A DNA stretch of 64,000 bases from Rhododendron vialii (Eukaryota; Streptophyta; Magnoliopsida; Ericales; Ericaceae). The notes under the pieces were generated by a model. The model made no database searches and was not told where the DNA came from. It worked only from the letters and a program-made list of their open reading frames with translations. The position numbers were made by a program, and so were the translations under genes. Below, piece by piece: positions 20,743 through 32,399 of this stretch (position 1 is its first letter; every line of letters starts with the position of its first letter). Location of the stretch: positions 31,398,501 to 31,462,500 of the forward strand of contig NC_080559.1 in the NCBI RefSeq assembly GCF_030253575.1. Direction: 5' to 3'.

Positions 20743-21148
20743 TAACTGATGCAGACAAGGGGTAAATGGTATGGTATGGTTCGGTTTGTTCATTTGGTTA
20801 TGCCATTGGAGTCCGGAGATATCCTTATATTGATGAATGATTAGTCCTTGCATGCAATATATGTGTTTCGGAGGAGTCCACACCGCCCTCCCTTGTAATA
20901 TAGATATTGACCGGCAAAACAATGTTGTCCATGAATTTATGTTCGCTATTTTTACTCATGGCCCTCGATTTGCAAAATTAATTAGTCGAGGTGTAAACAG
21001 ACATAGTACATTACTCCGTATTTGCCAATGAGTAAAACGCCGTAACAAAGAGACCAATATATTGATCAAGAAAAGTCTCTTATAATTTGGACCGACTTCA
21101 TTTATAGGAGAAATCAACCAGTCGATGAGGATGTTACTAAAATAGAAG

Positions 21149-21646
21149 TCATTTCCAATCATGCTTTTTTTCCCAGCATGTGGTGTTAGTTCTGAAATAG
21201 AAACCCTCAGGTTTAGCTAACCAATAGTATGAGGTGTAGTGATTGCCCCAGATATCAAGCAATCTGAATACATCAAAAGCTGTGTCCTTGGAGTCCCAGT
21301 AGAAGTGGCAGAAGAAGAGAGTTCTTTTGAAGAAATCGACTCCGAAATGCCAATCCAATTCCTCACCGGTTTTGAGTTCATGCATTCCGATATCATCGTC
21401 TGCGGATTTGCAACGAACTAGTAACGGTTTCGGGTTGTTCGGAACGCCGCTGATTACGCGCATTTGAACTCTGTTCGAAAAGAATGATTTTTGATCAAGA
21501 GACAAAAGTGGCGGTCGGTCGAGTTGAAACTTTTCTCCGAGAGGGTAACAGCCCACATCGTACGCTGTCCCCGTAGCCCCGTCGTTGCGAAAGGTACTAG
21601 AAACAAAGAAAAATGTTATAAGAAACTGAAGCAAAATGCGACTCAT
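21149..21646 (-). CDS. S-protein homologue (SPH), tandem copy 3
   Basis: Intact 165-residue frame from the ATG at 21646. Signal peptide MSRILLQFLITFFFVSST is as in copies 1 and 2. It then has about 28 residues absent from the other copies (FRNDGATGTAYDVGCYPLG and following), bringing an extra cysteine, before rejoining at SLDQKSFFSNRVQM. The family core follows: VISGVPNNPKPLLVRC, CKSADDDIGMHELKTGEEL, FFCHFYWDSKD and YYWLAKPEGFYF, ending CWEKKHDWK. Four cysteines occur in the mature part (GCY, RCK, FCH, TCW). It is the most diverged of the three. Its function is not predictable beyond secreted SPH family. Confidence 0.85.
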   Translation of the reverse strand: MSRILLQFLITFFFVSSTFRNDGATGTAYDVGCYPLGEKFQLDRPPLLSLDQKSFFSNRVQMRVISGVPNNPKPLLVRCKSADDDIGMHELKTGEELDWHFGVDFFKRTLFFCHFYWDSKDTAFDVFRLLDIWGNHYTSYYWLAKPEGFYFRTNTTCWEKKHDWK

Positions 21647-22047
21647 TGTAGTATCACTTCAAGGACAGGATGCAATGTCGTAGTTTTTTGCCTCCATATA
21701 TCTAAAGGGCTTCAGACTAGGCAATAATTAATGTAAAGTTGATTTCGATAATCCATGAAGATTTATCCAGCCAGCTAAGGGGCCAATTAATTAGTTAATC
21801 CTTAGCCAGTAATATTTAATGAATAAATACTATCTGAAGAGACTTATGTACACAGATGACATATCCATACATAGATATGTCCGGAATCGTTTAATGCACG
21901 TGGATCCTTCATTATTTTGTCAACGTGTATCCGACTGCGTCTTGATTTTTGCGCACAAACATGTGCACTAGACTACCCTTTACTTACTAGTAGGTGTGAT
22001 TGTACTTCTACCATGAAGGTGAACAATTCCTTGGCATATTTAGCTAG

Positions 22048-22439
22048 CAAAAATGCTAGGGGTACATATGAAATGTACATATTATGTACATATTAATTTT
22101 GTGGAGCCCATTTCGGGTCCCACAAAGATGATTCAAACCGCCTATTATTTTTCAAACATTTTTTTATGGAGCCCTGTAAAAAATCAGCATAACCCGATAT
22201 CGGTAAGGATTTTTTCTTAATTTGTGGAGGCGAAACTACTTAACTGCTTAGTTTCGCCCCTACAAATTCAGAAAAAAAATTTACCGTTATCGGGTTGAGA
22301 TGATTTTTTACAAGACTCCATAAAAAGATGTTTTAAAAATAATGAGCGGTTCGGATCATATTTGTGAGACCCGAATTGAACCCCACAAAATCTATATGTA
22401 CATTGTACGTACATATTATATGTACCAATAGCGGCAGTC
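22048..22439. mobile_element. Long foldback MITE, Mutator-like ends
   Basis: 392-bp near-complete hairpin. Arms include ggtacatatgaaatgtacat near 22070 against acgtacatattatatgtacc near 22409-22427, and aatttgtggaggcgaaact near 22217 against agtttcgcccctacaaatt near 22249. Ends caaaaatgctagg and agcggcagtc are compatible with the aatgctagg end type at 54703. Flanks TTTAGCTAG and GCTAGCTAG may be a decayed 9-bp duplication. Non-coding. Confidence 0.6.
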
Positions 22440-22855
22440 GCTAGCTAGGAGCTTTAGATGATATTGCTTTTTGAGTGAACTTTTAATTTTGGGCCAGCTT
22501 GCAATCACCATATTGCCAGCTTACGCGCACCTAGCGCCTCACAGGGACCTTAGGTGCCCTTTCCCATGCACCATGTTTGATAGAGAGCATTATTGTTCCA
22601 CTATATTTGACACAGTTTTGGATATGCAGGACAATATTGCAACAATATTTAAGCGCTAATTTATATTATATATTATGTAGCATCCAAACGAAGAATTAGG
22701 TACCATCTGTGCAAACATACCCCAACAATACACCACACAAGCTTATGGATATTTATTGGTATCATAACATAAGCATAAATGGCAATCCATAAGAACCCAA
22801 AGATCAAAACTACCATCACACACATATATATCCACACAAGATTGCCAAATCTTTA

Positions 22856-25800
22856 TCAATCGTGAACCTGAGAATAACCCTGTGCCGAATATCTCCCCTG
22901 TTCTTCCTCCGCCACTTTCTCCTTCGTCTTTTTTCCCACGTCTTCCGCCGCCTTGGAAACCCTGCTGAAAGCGCCGGTGACCCACGAAGTGCCAGTTAGA
23001 ACATATCGGTTCTTCATGATGGCAGACCCCGCAGTGCTAACTGTCTGCTCGGCAGCCGCTAAAGCAGACTTGGTCTTTTCGGAAACCTGAAACTTCTGGT
23101 CCACTTCCCTCACCTTATCGTTCACCAATGTTGTCCCCATGTTGATCTTCTCACTGAGACCGATTTTCTGGTCCAGAGAAGCAACTTTGGCAGATGCCGT
23201 GGAAGTCAACTGGTGCTGCTCGTCAAAGGTCTTGGCTTTGTTGAGTGTGTCTTTGCCCAATATAAAGCCCTTGGCCAACATGCCGGTGACAACATCCTCC
23301 GCCTTTTGGATAGCAGATCCAGACCCACCTGGATTTTTGTTCTCTGTTGCCTGGATAGATTGAACAAATTGACCACTCAAGAAAGTTTACAGTTTAGAAG
23401 GTAAAATTGACAACAGTAGAAGCTTGGATCATACACAAGGTGTTGCTGAAGCAGCAGGTGGCAACTTGTAATCCGGTTCAAGAGCTATGCCAACAGACTG
23501 ATCAACTATTGTCGCTCCCTGAATAACAGACAAATGGGTTTACCATTCAAGAAAGGAACTGGAAAAGGATGCTAAACATAAAAGGGAAAAACAGAAGTCC
23601 TTCAACTAAAGCAACAAGAAGAAGACTTCATCTACAATTACATAAAGCACAGCCAGTAAACATGATAAGTATAGTAACAACTCTATCCATTTTCAGAAAT
23701 ACTGCATAATCAAAATAATAATGCAAGACTCAACTGAATAAAGTGCTGGCCTCCAAATTCAATGGAGGACCTGGAGGTACAAGAGAAGAGATTAAAATTT
23801 TAAATGCAAGTGCAATGCCCAAATAAACTCCAGAATGATACACAGACGACCTGTGCGTTGTGACTTGTGAGTGCTGAACTCAAACCACAAACTTGATTAA
23901 CCTGAACTTAGTCAGTTCTGATTCAGATTTAGAATTGGATCTACAACGCATTCCCAATATAGAAGTGCGTGAAGTCCAAAACAACGTTTTGAAACGAATG
24001 TCAAGATTTTAATTTCATCAACAGCATACTTGAATTATACTGTAATTAAGAATTCTTGTCTTTATATATTGTTCCACCGCACTAACCAAGATAAAAGATT
24101 TGCCATCTGAAGGTTAATCGATGAAGAAGAATGAAATGACAATTAGTAGGAACTTTGGTCATATCATTGATAATCAATCATACAACTCCTCTTTCTAGGA
24201 AAATGGATTTCTAATATAGCTTCGTTAGCCAACCAACATTCAGCAAAAATTACAATTTGGGAAGTAAACTTACCGAAAGAAGAACCGCAGTCTCTGCCCC
24301 CTGAGGATCCTTGAAGGTAACATGTGCAATCTGAGACCGTTCATTCTCACTGCAAAATGTTAAAATGACATCAGATAATCATAAGTGACAGCCTTGATGT
24401 GCATTACGTAGTATCTGTTACTTCACAGGGCGGAAGTCAAAAAGGTGAAATTACTCGAAAACTAACCTATGCATGTCGACATATTCAATTTCACCAGAAA
24501 ATGAAAAAAACTCCTTTATATCCTGCTCTGTTGCACCTAAGGAGAGATTGCTGACTTTCACAGTTCTGATCTGTAAGGACAAGAACCCAAGAGAAACGTG
24601 GGGCAATAAAGAATTAAATATCTCAACAATGTTGAGATATGTGACTGAGGAGTCCATTGCAATCTTGCACATACAAACAAGCATGTCTCGTGATGATAAA
24701 AAAAACCATAAAAAAAAGAAGAAGAAGCATATCTCAATGTCCCGTGCATACAACTAAAAGAAATCAATTATATTTGTACATAAACATTTCAAAAGTCTTA
24801 AGTCAACAATGATCCACAACTTCTTGTTGACGCTTATATAGTTATATTAATATTAATGTTCACAGCTGAAGTCTAGAACAATGGTAAAACGGTCAAGGCA
24901 CTGAAAAAAGTTAAAAAAAAATTACTCAAGAGTTGGACATATATCCAAACCAATACGAACAACAATTACATAAACAATTTAAGTGAAGGTCTCCCAGAAA
25001 AGAGGAGGATAAAAGTTACCACATTCACAAGATGCACCCACAATCCTACGACAACAGACTCTTGATTGTTTTATAGACCAAACAATTCTACTTCACATTA
25101 TTTCTCAAACAATCACCCAGGGAAAATTCATGTTGCGGCTCAACTTTTATAAAAGTTTTGACATGTTGCATATACATGTACAAAGTGAGAATACCAGTAT
25201 TCCCGTAACAAGTAAAATGTTTTTGGGTTCACAGCCATATATTCCAGAACTCTATGAGTAGGAAACCCTAAAACAACCCCCCAAAAAACTTTAGTTTTCA
25301 CTGGACTCAACCCCAGTCCCTGCCAAGTAGTAAGAAATTACAATCGACTTGAACTGATCTCGTAAACTTGGCTAAAAGGTCTGGCAAGTATTCCAATCCC
25401 AGTAAACTTGCTGGAACTTGGACCCAATGATACATCATGATGGAAGAAGCAACAGAAGAATGTCATATTAATTTCATTTACCTGGGCCGAAAAAGGTAGC
25501 ACTAGAAGGAGAATGCTCATAAGTGAAACTAAAACATAGGGACACAGAAACCCCTTGTTATGCCATACACATGGGCCATGGCACACACAGTTCGAGAATG
25601 TGCATGCAAGCACGCGCATTCACACACCCACGGTCCGAGAGGGAACAAGGATTATTTTGGGGAATACTATCAAACATTCCAAGGCTCTGCTAAAGAAGAC
25701 TGAACTCCTAATTCAGGATAATCAAGGAACTAGTAAGAGAAAAGCATGCATGCACTAAACAATTTCCATTTAGCATACCAGAAATCAAAATTTTTAACAC

Positions 25801-26716
25801 AAGCAACGAAAGACTCTTCCATAGATGAAAACACAAACAAAGCCTTCTCCTAAACTGTTTGGATGAAAGGGTTACACTAACACCTGCCAGTGGTGAATAT
25901 GAACACGTCCTATCTGATAGTATAACACTATAACCACATAGGTCAGCATGGAACTTAATAAACAGTGCTGGTCTTAGTAACAACCATGACTTCTTAAACT
26001 GTTTTTTTGTTGTTGGATTTCTTTCTGGAAATTCTAACGATAAGGGGAATGCCCGAGGTTCAAACGAATTTCATCAAAGTAAGAATGATTCCTTTTGCAT
26101 AAGCGTTCAATTGCACTTTTTTTTCAATGGATCTTTTTAAACATTGTATTTTCCCCAGGAACAACTATTAATAGTCATTATGGGGAGATAAATCCATTAC
26201 ATGTAAACTAAGAAATAAATAAATAGTTATTTTCTAATTGTTTCAGAAAGAACATCACAGACTAATATACTACTGGTGAACAACTTTCTTGTTATCTATA
26301 AAACCTCAAGAATTTATGTCAATTTGAAATTCCCTAATACATACCTCACCAAAACTCAACAATGAAAATTACCTTCTTTTTTTGTCTTTCAGCGAACTAA
26401 TCAACTAGAGTTAATGGATTCGTCAAATATTGCCTTAATTTTTTTCAAAACCAGAATAAAAACAGTAACAAGTAGACTTCCCTATATACGTATTAACAAC
26501 CAGAACTGCTTGGATAATGGACAAATCAATCGGATCTGCAAGATTAACACGAAACAACACCGAGCACAATTCGCTAGTTACTACTAATTAAATTACATGC
26601 GTCTAAGCATTTGATACTAGTAAGCGTATGATTTGATTCGATGAAGCGTACAACGGAGGAATTGAAGAGACAAGTAGACGTGAAAATAAGTAAAAACCGC
26701 AAGTACTAACCGACAT
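22856..26716 (-). CDS. RRM protein, BPA1-like (binding partner of ACD11 group)
   Basis: Five coding exons on the minus strand: 26716-26711 (ATGTCG only), 24570-24467, 24349-24274, 23518-23435 and 23350-22856, giving 254 residues. Proteins of this group bind the sphingolipid-transfer protein ACD11 and modulate defence and cell death in Arabidopsis. The N-terminal RRM begins IRTVKVSNLSLGATEQDIKE and runs through GEIEYVDMHSENERSQIAHV to FKDPQGAETAVLLSGATIVD. A helical C-terminal part follows (AIQKAEDVVTGMLAKGFILG, LTSTASAKVASLDQKIG, EKTKSALAAAEQTVSTAGSA, ensuing KNRYVLTGTSWVTGAFSRV) and is the hallmark of At5g16840-type proteins. The two-codon first exon is inferred: ATGTCG followed by a GTTAGT donor joins in frame to ATCAGAACTGTG and restores the family start. 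Intron 1 is about 2.1 kb. A (CT)n tract lies in the presumed 5' UTR. Confidence 0.9.
24571..26710 (-). other. Large first intron of the BPA1-like gene
   Basis: 2.14 kb between the two-codon first exon and the RRM exon. It contains several short open frames and an A-rich patch near 24700-24730, but no recognisable protein domain or transposon end. Confidence 0.6.
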
Positions 26717-26776
26717 CGAAACAATTCCGGAGCAAACCAGAGATCAATTGTATCGGGGCAACGGGCGGAATACTTT

Positions 26777-26812
<36 letters not shown>
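26777..26812. repeat. (GA)n microsatellite in 5' UTR/promoter of the BPA1-like gene
   Basis: About 18 uninterrupted GA units on the plus strand, that is (CT)n in the sense of the minus-strand gene, 60-100 bp upstream of its ATG. CT/GA tracts near plant transcription starts can be bound by GAGA-binding BBR/BPC factors; that role is inferred here. Confidence 0.9.
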
Positions 26813-26815
<3 letters not shown>

Positions 26816-27169
26816 GTGATTTGGTTGGCAAGAAATATCGAGGCTTGGGCGACGGAGGGGGACGACGGAGATTGAGGGCGGTGGGAGGGAAGGGGTTATA
26901 AGGGCGCGCGCGGAGTGGTGGACACGCGGTTTACGTTGACGTGGGAGTTTATTTATATGGGCAAAATCCACTTTCCCTCACGTGATTATCGTCATGTATG
27001 GATACTCTCTCATTGTTTTAAATTGACCACATAACTTATAGGAGTATATGATTTTTTTTTAAATGTGCGGATAAATCACATGCCTTCATGTTTTCTATTC
27101 ATATTAACAGAAATGTATCTCACACGCTTCTAAATATAATCTGAGTCGTTTATAATATATTAAATAAAC

Positions 27170-27388
27170 AAAGATGCTACATGCACAACGGTTGTGCAAA
27201 ACATCAAGTACAATCAATCTCCATCCGTCCATTATTGTAATAAATGGTCAAGATTTGTTCAAACTTTTGCTTGGAAGAGTTAAACTTTTCATTGAAATAG
27301 TTTTTTTTAAATCTAGAGCGTCTAAACACATCTGAACGGTCAGAATTGATTACACAATACACACAACGGATGTGCGAGTATCATTTCC
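27170..27388. mobile_element. Mutator-type MITE
   Basis: Inverted ends gatgctacatgcacaacgg on the left and acaacggatgtgcgagtatc on the right, with cagattgattac-like subterminal words. TTAAATAAA occurs on both sides just outside, fitting a 9-bp target-site duplication. Non-coding. Confidence 0.6.
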
Positions 27389-27920
27389 GTTAAATAAAAA
27401 ATAGAGTATCTCTATAAACAATCATCTCGATAAGGTATCAACAACCCAGTGATCTAATTTTTAGTAAATTTAAATTTGAAATGTTAATTTCATAATAAAA
27501 TCAATTCAACCATGAGCTTTTCATTTTTTTTATTTACTTGAATTTTGACATAGCTATAGTACTCGTCAAAATTTACAATATTAATGGTTTGGATTCAATT
27601 TTTGGTACATGAGATGGTGTGGTTAGATTTAAAAAAGAAGAAGAATCAAGGGATATAATGAGGGTATATCGGTCTTTTAATGTTGTGTCCATTAATATGA
27701 ATGAAAAACATGACGGCAGGAGGTCTATCCGTACATTTTCAAAACCACAGGTAAGTTACGTGGTCAGTTTTGAACCATAAAAGGAGTATCCGCATATGAT
27801 TATGACCACATGGGGTCAAAGTGGATTTTGCCCTGCCCATCCTCTAAGGTGGGGAATATTGGGTGGTAGAAAATCGGGTATGGGTTCGGACCTTATCCCA
27901 AACACCAACCAATGGGTATT

Positions 27921-29124
27921 TGATAGACGCGTAAATGTCCTTATGCGCGCCCTCTAAATTATCCTTGCTAAGTTTATTTATATGTTATTACTTAGAGATT
28001 TATGCTTTTGTTTTTGTTGTAGGTATTTAGAGGATTTGATACAAAAAGTGCAAAGTTAAAGTATTAAACGATGTCCAAAGGTCCGAATCGCAATACGAAG
28101 TCAGGAGTAGCACTGGACTTAACCGAAGTTAATGGGCCAAGGAATTGGACTTTCAAATGAGAAATTGGACTTGCACTGCCTTGACTAAGGATGGGCCCAT
28201 GATGTTTTAATATACTTCATCTTATTAGGGCTTTTTGAAGTCAAAATAAAGGGGACGGCAGCAGTACATATAAAAAGGGAGATTACAAGTCGGGCTACAA
28301 GGGTTATTAGAGGAGATGGAAAGGAAGAGAAACACGGCCGAAAACCGAGAGCACTGTTCCCCGCAGAGTCATTCTTTTTCGATCACGGCTGGACAGAAGA
28401 TCAGTGCGATGATTTCTCTTCCGATGTCTGGCTAAACTCGTTTCTAAGGCATAGATGAAGCTCGAACTCTGAGTAACGATGTTTATATTTTGATTTAGTG
28501 TTTTATTATTCGAATCGTGATTGTATGACTTGAGGATTTATTTGTGGTATTAATTTTCTCTATCAAATCTCGTGTATAATTTTCTAGATTTTTATACACG
28601 TTCATACAACAGTTCTTAATTATTCTGTGATAGCTTGGTAAGATGGGTTATGCTCCGTAAGACGCGTCGTGCTATTAGACGATCCGTGCCATAGAGACGG
28701 ATCGTACTAGTAAGACGGTTCGTGCTAGGCGGCGATACCCCATGCTATTCGGTGATTCATAGAAATCTTTTGGCGATACCGTGAGGGCCCGCAAACCCTA
28801 ACGATATCTGAATTGATTCGAATAATAGACCTTTATCATCGTATAGAGATTGTTACAACGGGTCGAGTGGATTCGAAACCCTAGATCTTTTCTCTCATCA
28901 ACTTTCGTTATTTCTTAATTGCTTTAATTTAATTTAGCTTTCAATATTTTTGAAATCTAACAATCAAATCCTTTTTCTGAATTAAGTTAGAAATTAATTA
29001 GAACAACTACAATTTAGCTTTCGTAATCCCTGAGGACAAAACTCAGAATACTTACCGCTATCTTTTAGATAGTAGTAATTATTCTGTTTTATTAATTATT
29101 TTTGATACGGAAACGACACGATCA
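27921..29124 (+). repeat. 5' LTR of the Athila-like element
   Basis: 1204-bp direct repeat of 32400-33603, beginning tgatagacgcgtaaatg and ending cggaaacgacacgatca. Contains a candidate TATA-type box (catataaaaagg near 28266) suited to a Pol II start. Confidence 0.92.
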
Positions 29125-29129
29125 AATTT

Positions 29130-29147
29130 TGGCGCTGTTGCCGGGGA
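29130..29147 (+). other. tRNA-Asp primer-binding site
   Basis: Eighteen bases, tggcgctgttgccgggga, starting five bases after the 5' LTR and complementary to the 3' end of plant tRNA-Asp except at one position. Confidence 0.85.
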
Positions 29148-29463
29148 TTACAAGCACGGTTGTGTTGTTTCGATTAATTTTTATTTTAGTTCGTAGCTTA
29201 GATTTTTTTTTTCTATCATTATTTCTCTTGTTTTTGTATTAGTTATTTTTGTAGTGCAAGTCTCTTGATTTTACTCGAGATAAATTTGAAGCCAATAGTT
29301 GTTTGGCGTTAGAGGAAGTCCGGTGCGGTAGCTAAATTTATGCTAGTGACACTGTGAGTTTCTATTTTATTCTTGTTTTTATTTGTATTTGTATTTTTGT
29401 TCACTTGATTTAGTAGTGTAGCTTGCAGTAAGTTTTATTTCAAAAAAAAAAAAAAAACACAAA

Positions 29464-30642
29464 ATGGCTTACTTTGAAGACTACTCTTTGAAAGTTGAGT
29501 TGAGTCCTGAGGTAATAAAATTGCTTCCCAATTTTTATGGTTATCCCTCTGATAATCCATACTCACATGTCCAGAAATTTGAGGAGATTTGTGCCACTTT
29601 ATTTGACCTACATAGTGAAACAGTGAAACTAAAATATTTTGAGCAATCATTGCGGTACAAGGCTACGAGTTGGTTTTTCCTTTTAAATTCTTACTCAACA
29701 TGGCAAGAGGTGCAAAATTTATTTTTGGAAGAGTTTTCCCCCGCATATCAGATTGTTCTTCGGAAACAAGAAATCGTAAACATTGCTCAAATCGAAGATG
29801 AGTCTTATTTTCATTGTTGGGAACGGTATAAAGATTTGCTACTCTCTTTTCCAGATTATGGTTTTGCACTTTGGCGCATTATAGATTTCTTTTATGATGG
29901 GTTAAATGGTAAAACGCGTCAGTTGGTAGACATGATATGTCATGGTGAATTTTTGGATAAAGCTGATGAAAAGGGTTGGGATTTTTATGATCGATTTGCT
30001 GAAAATTCTAAATTTTGGGTTTGCAACATGAACTATGAAGATGCGAATTCTCAGGCTCAGGTAGAAGAGCAAATAGAGCCACTCATTGTTAGTGAACGGG
30101 CTGTTGATTAGGAATTGGAAAAAATCACGGAGTTTGAATTGAGTGATGAGCTTAATGTCCAATGTTTTCCTCCTGAGAATTTTACTTGTTTACCTGAGAT
30201 GACTATTGATATGAAAACTCTTGAGGAGCCATTGTCAAAAATTGGCCAAATTCCACTTGAACATGCTAATCAAATGCCTTCAGTTTTAGATGATACCAAC
30301 ACTCCTTTTGGACATCCACCATTAGAAGAGATTGTCGAGTTAGAACCAATTGATTTTCTTGGTGTTGATAATTTTATTGTGGTTTACCATTCATTTTTTT
30401 TGAAATTCATCAACAACTCGAAAGTCAATTTGGTACAGAATGCGGATTTTGTGGAATTTCAAATTCAAAAGCGGCTACGGCAATTGCGATATTCTAAGTA
30501 TTTAATTTTGTGGCATGGTCGCATACAATTTTTATCGGAGAGCTTGAAGTGGGGTGGGATGTTCATTTTGGTTGCTCTTCGTAGCGTGATGACTGATTGG
30601 ATTTCAAGTGTTGGGAGTGCCTGTCATTACCTTTTTGTATAG
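29464..30642 (+). mobile_element. gag-like coding part of the Athila-like element
   Basis: Encodes the retrotransposon gag fold of plant Ty3/gypsy elements: LPNFYGYPSDNPYSHVQKFE near the start, then FEEICATLFDLHSETVKLKY, TSWFFLLNSYSTWQEVQNLF and DFFYDGLNGKTRQLVDMI, followed by an acidic, low-complexity second half. No zinc knuckle is seen. It is a fossil coding region, broken about once. Confidence 0.75.
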
Positions 30643-32384
30643 TTCTTCTTTCTTTCTTTTTCTTTTTTCCTCTTTCTTTCTTAAGTTAGTTACTTTTGTT
30701 ATTTATTTATTTATTTATTTTTGTGTTATGAGGACTAACATTGCAGGTTGCTTCCATTCAAGTTGGGGGGTCTCCTCCCCTCTCATATTACATCCTGTGT
30801 AGTTTTTCCTTCAAGGTGATATCTTTCCTCTCTTTTACATTTATGTCCTCTCTTTTTATTTTTATGTTTTTAATGCGGACATTGAATAGTTCAAGTTGGG
30901 GGGAGGGACTACTTCATATTTTAAAAATCTTAAAAAATTAAAAAATTTGAAAAATTAAAAAATAGTGGGACCCTTTTGCATGCAGTTTGAACCAGTTGTG
31001 ATTATTTGTTGAAAAACTGAGTTGAGGTGTGTTGCCTACCGTAATGATATCTGTTTTTGGCATGGTAGTTCTACTTCCTAGCTTGTCTTAAGAAGTTGAT
31101 TATGGCACTTTGGTTTGGCACTCTTGCACTTCACGTATACTTGGGCTTTGATCACTAGAGAGTTGTGAATTGACTGTTCTTGATGGCTAGATTAGTGGAG
31201 ACTTATGCCCTAGTGAGCTTTCGTGCCTTATCTTTTTGTTGGAGTGGTGTCAAGTAAACTCTTAGTTTGTCATGGAAAAAGTCACTTATTGAGGTCTCAT
31301 TTTTCTTGATTGCTAAGCATTGGAATTTATTGAAAATATCTCTCGATTTTGGTTAGTCACATGGATGTTACATCCCTGGGAGATGATTATAGGCAATTTC
31401 TTGATGCTTGAGCCGGTTCATTCCTTTGTGTTCACATTTATCCCTTACGAGCCACTTTGAGCCTTGTATACTTAGCATTTTCTTGGTTAGTTCCACCTTT
31501 CATACTGTGTTTGGAGAAAGGCAAAATATAAAGGTGTAATTTTTGGATAGATTGAGAAATTTTGTGTATGAATTGGTGATACCCCTTAATCAAAAAAAGA
31601 AAAGAAAAAAACAACACAAAAGAAAAAAAAAAGAAAAAAGAAAGAAAGAAAGGGGCACCAATATGTTTGAAAAGGAGGAATCATGCTTTATGATTGGAAA
31701 ATGTTGAAAGGATAGAAAGACACGTGAGGTTTTACCCTAACCTTGAAATATTTTTCCTTACCCCACATTAGAACCAAAATTAAAATCCTATTTGATCTTT
31801 GGGGTGATGGGAAGTGGATTGATGGATGTGAGAGAGAGTTCCAATGCTTGGTGTTCCATTCATGAGACAGTGTGTCCACCATATAAAGCGTTCTTTTCGT
31901 GTCATGGTGTGCAAGTGCTTTGCTTTCATTTATATTACTTCTATCCGCACACTTGAGAGTTCATACTATGCACCTTGTTTCGAGTGTTTTTCTTTGTGAG
32001 TGCATGACATGGTGAGAATTGAAGTCGAGACTCGGTCCGGAGAGAGCGGTTAGTCATTGCATACTTCTGGTTGAGGCCCATATTACACACGCTAAGCCTA
32101 GGTGCCATGGTTTATTTCTTGACTTGATAGCGTTTGGAACTATTTGCGCCTTCTTATATCATTCTGGTAGTTGCATATTCTTTGCTTGATGAACCAATAA
32201 GTTGTATGACAAATTTTGGATTCCATGTGAAAGGGTTCCCTATGTTTTGTGGGTAATCACTGCTGAAAACCCTCACGAGACTTCACTCGTCCTACCGGGG
32301 CCGCTTGGGGGTTTAAAAGATCTATCAGTCTTAATTTGTTTTCTGTAGTTGCATTTTGTTTTCTTTACTCGGGACTAGCAAAGT

Positions 32385-32399
32385 GTAAGTTGGGGGGTG
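32385..32399 (+). other. Polypurine tract
   Basis: The G-rich stretch aagttggggggtg sits directly before the 3' LTR, where plus-strand priming occurs in this family. Similar tracts occur inside the element at 30760-30770 and 30891-30906. Confidence 0.75.

Noticed and set aside
22048-22439. Long hairpin as a MIRNA gene
   Set aside because: Hairpin, ends and flanking near-duplication fit a transposon; no mature miRNA sequence was recognised.
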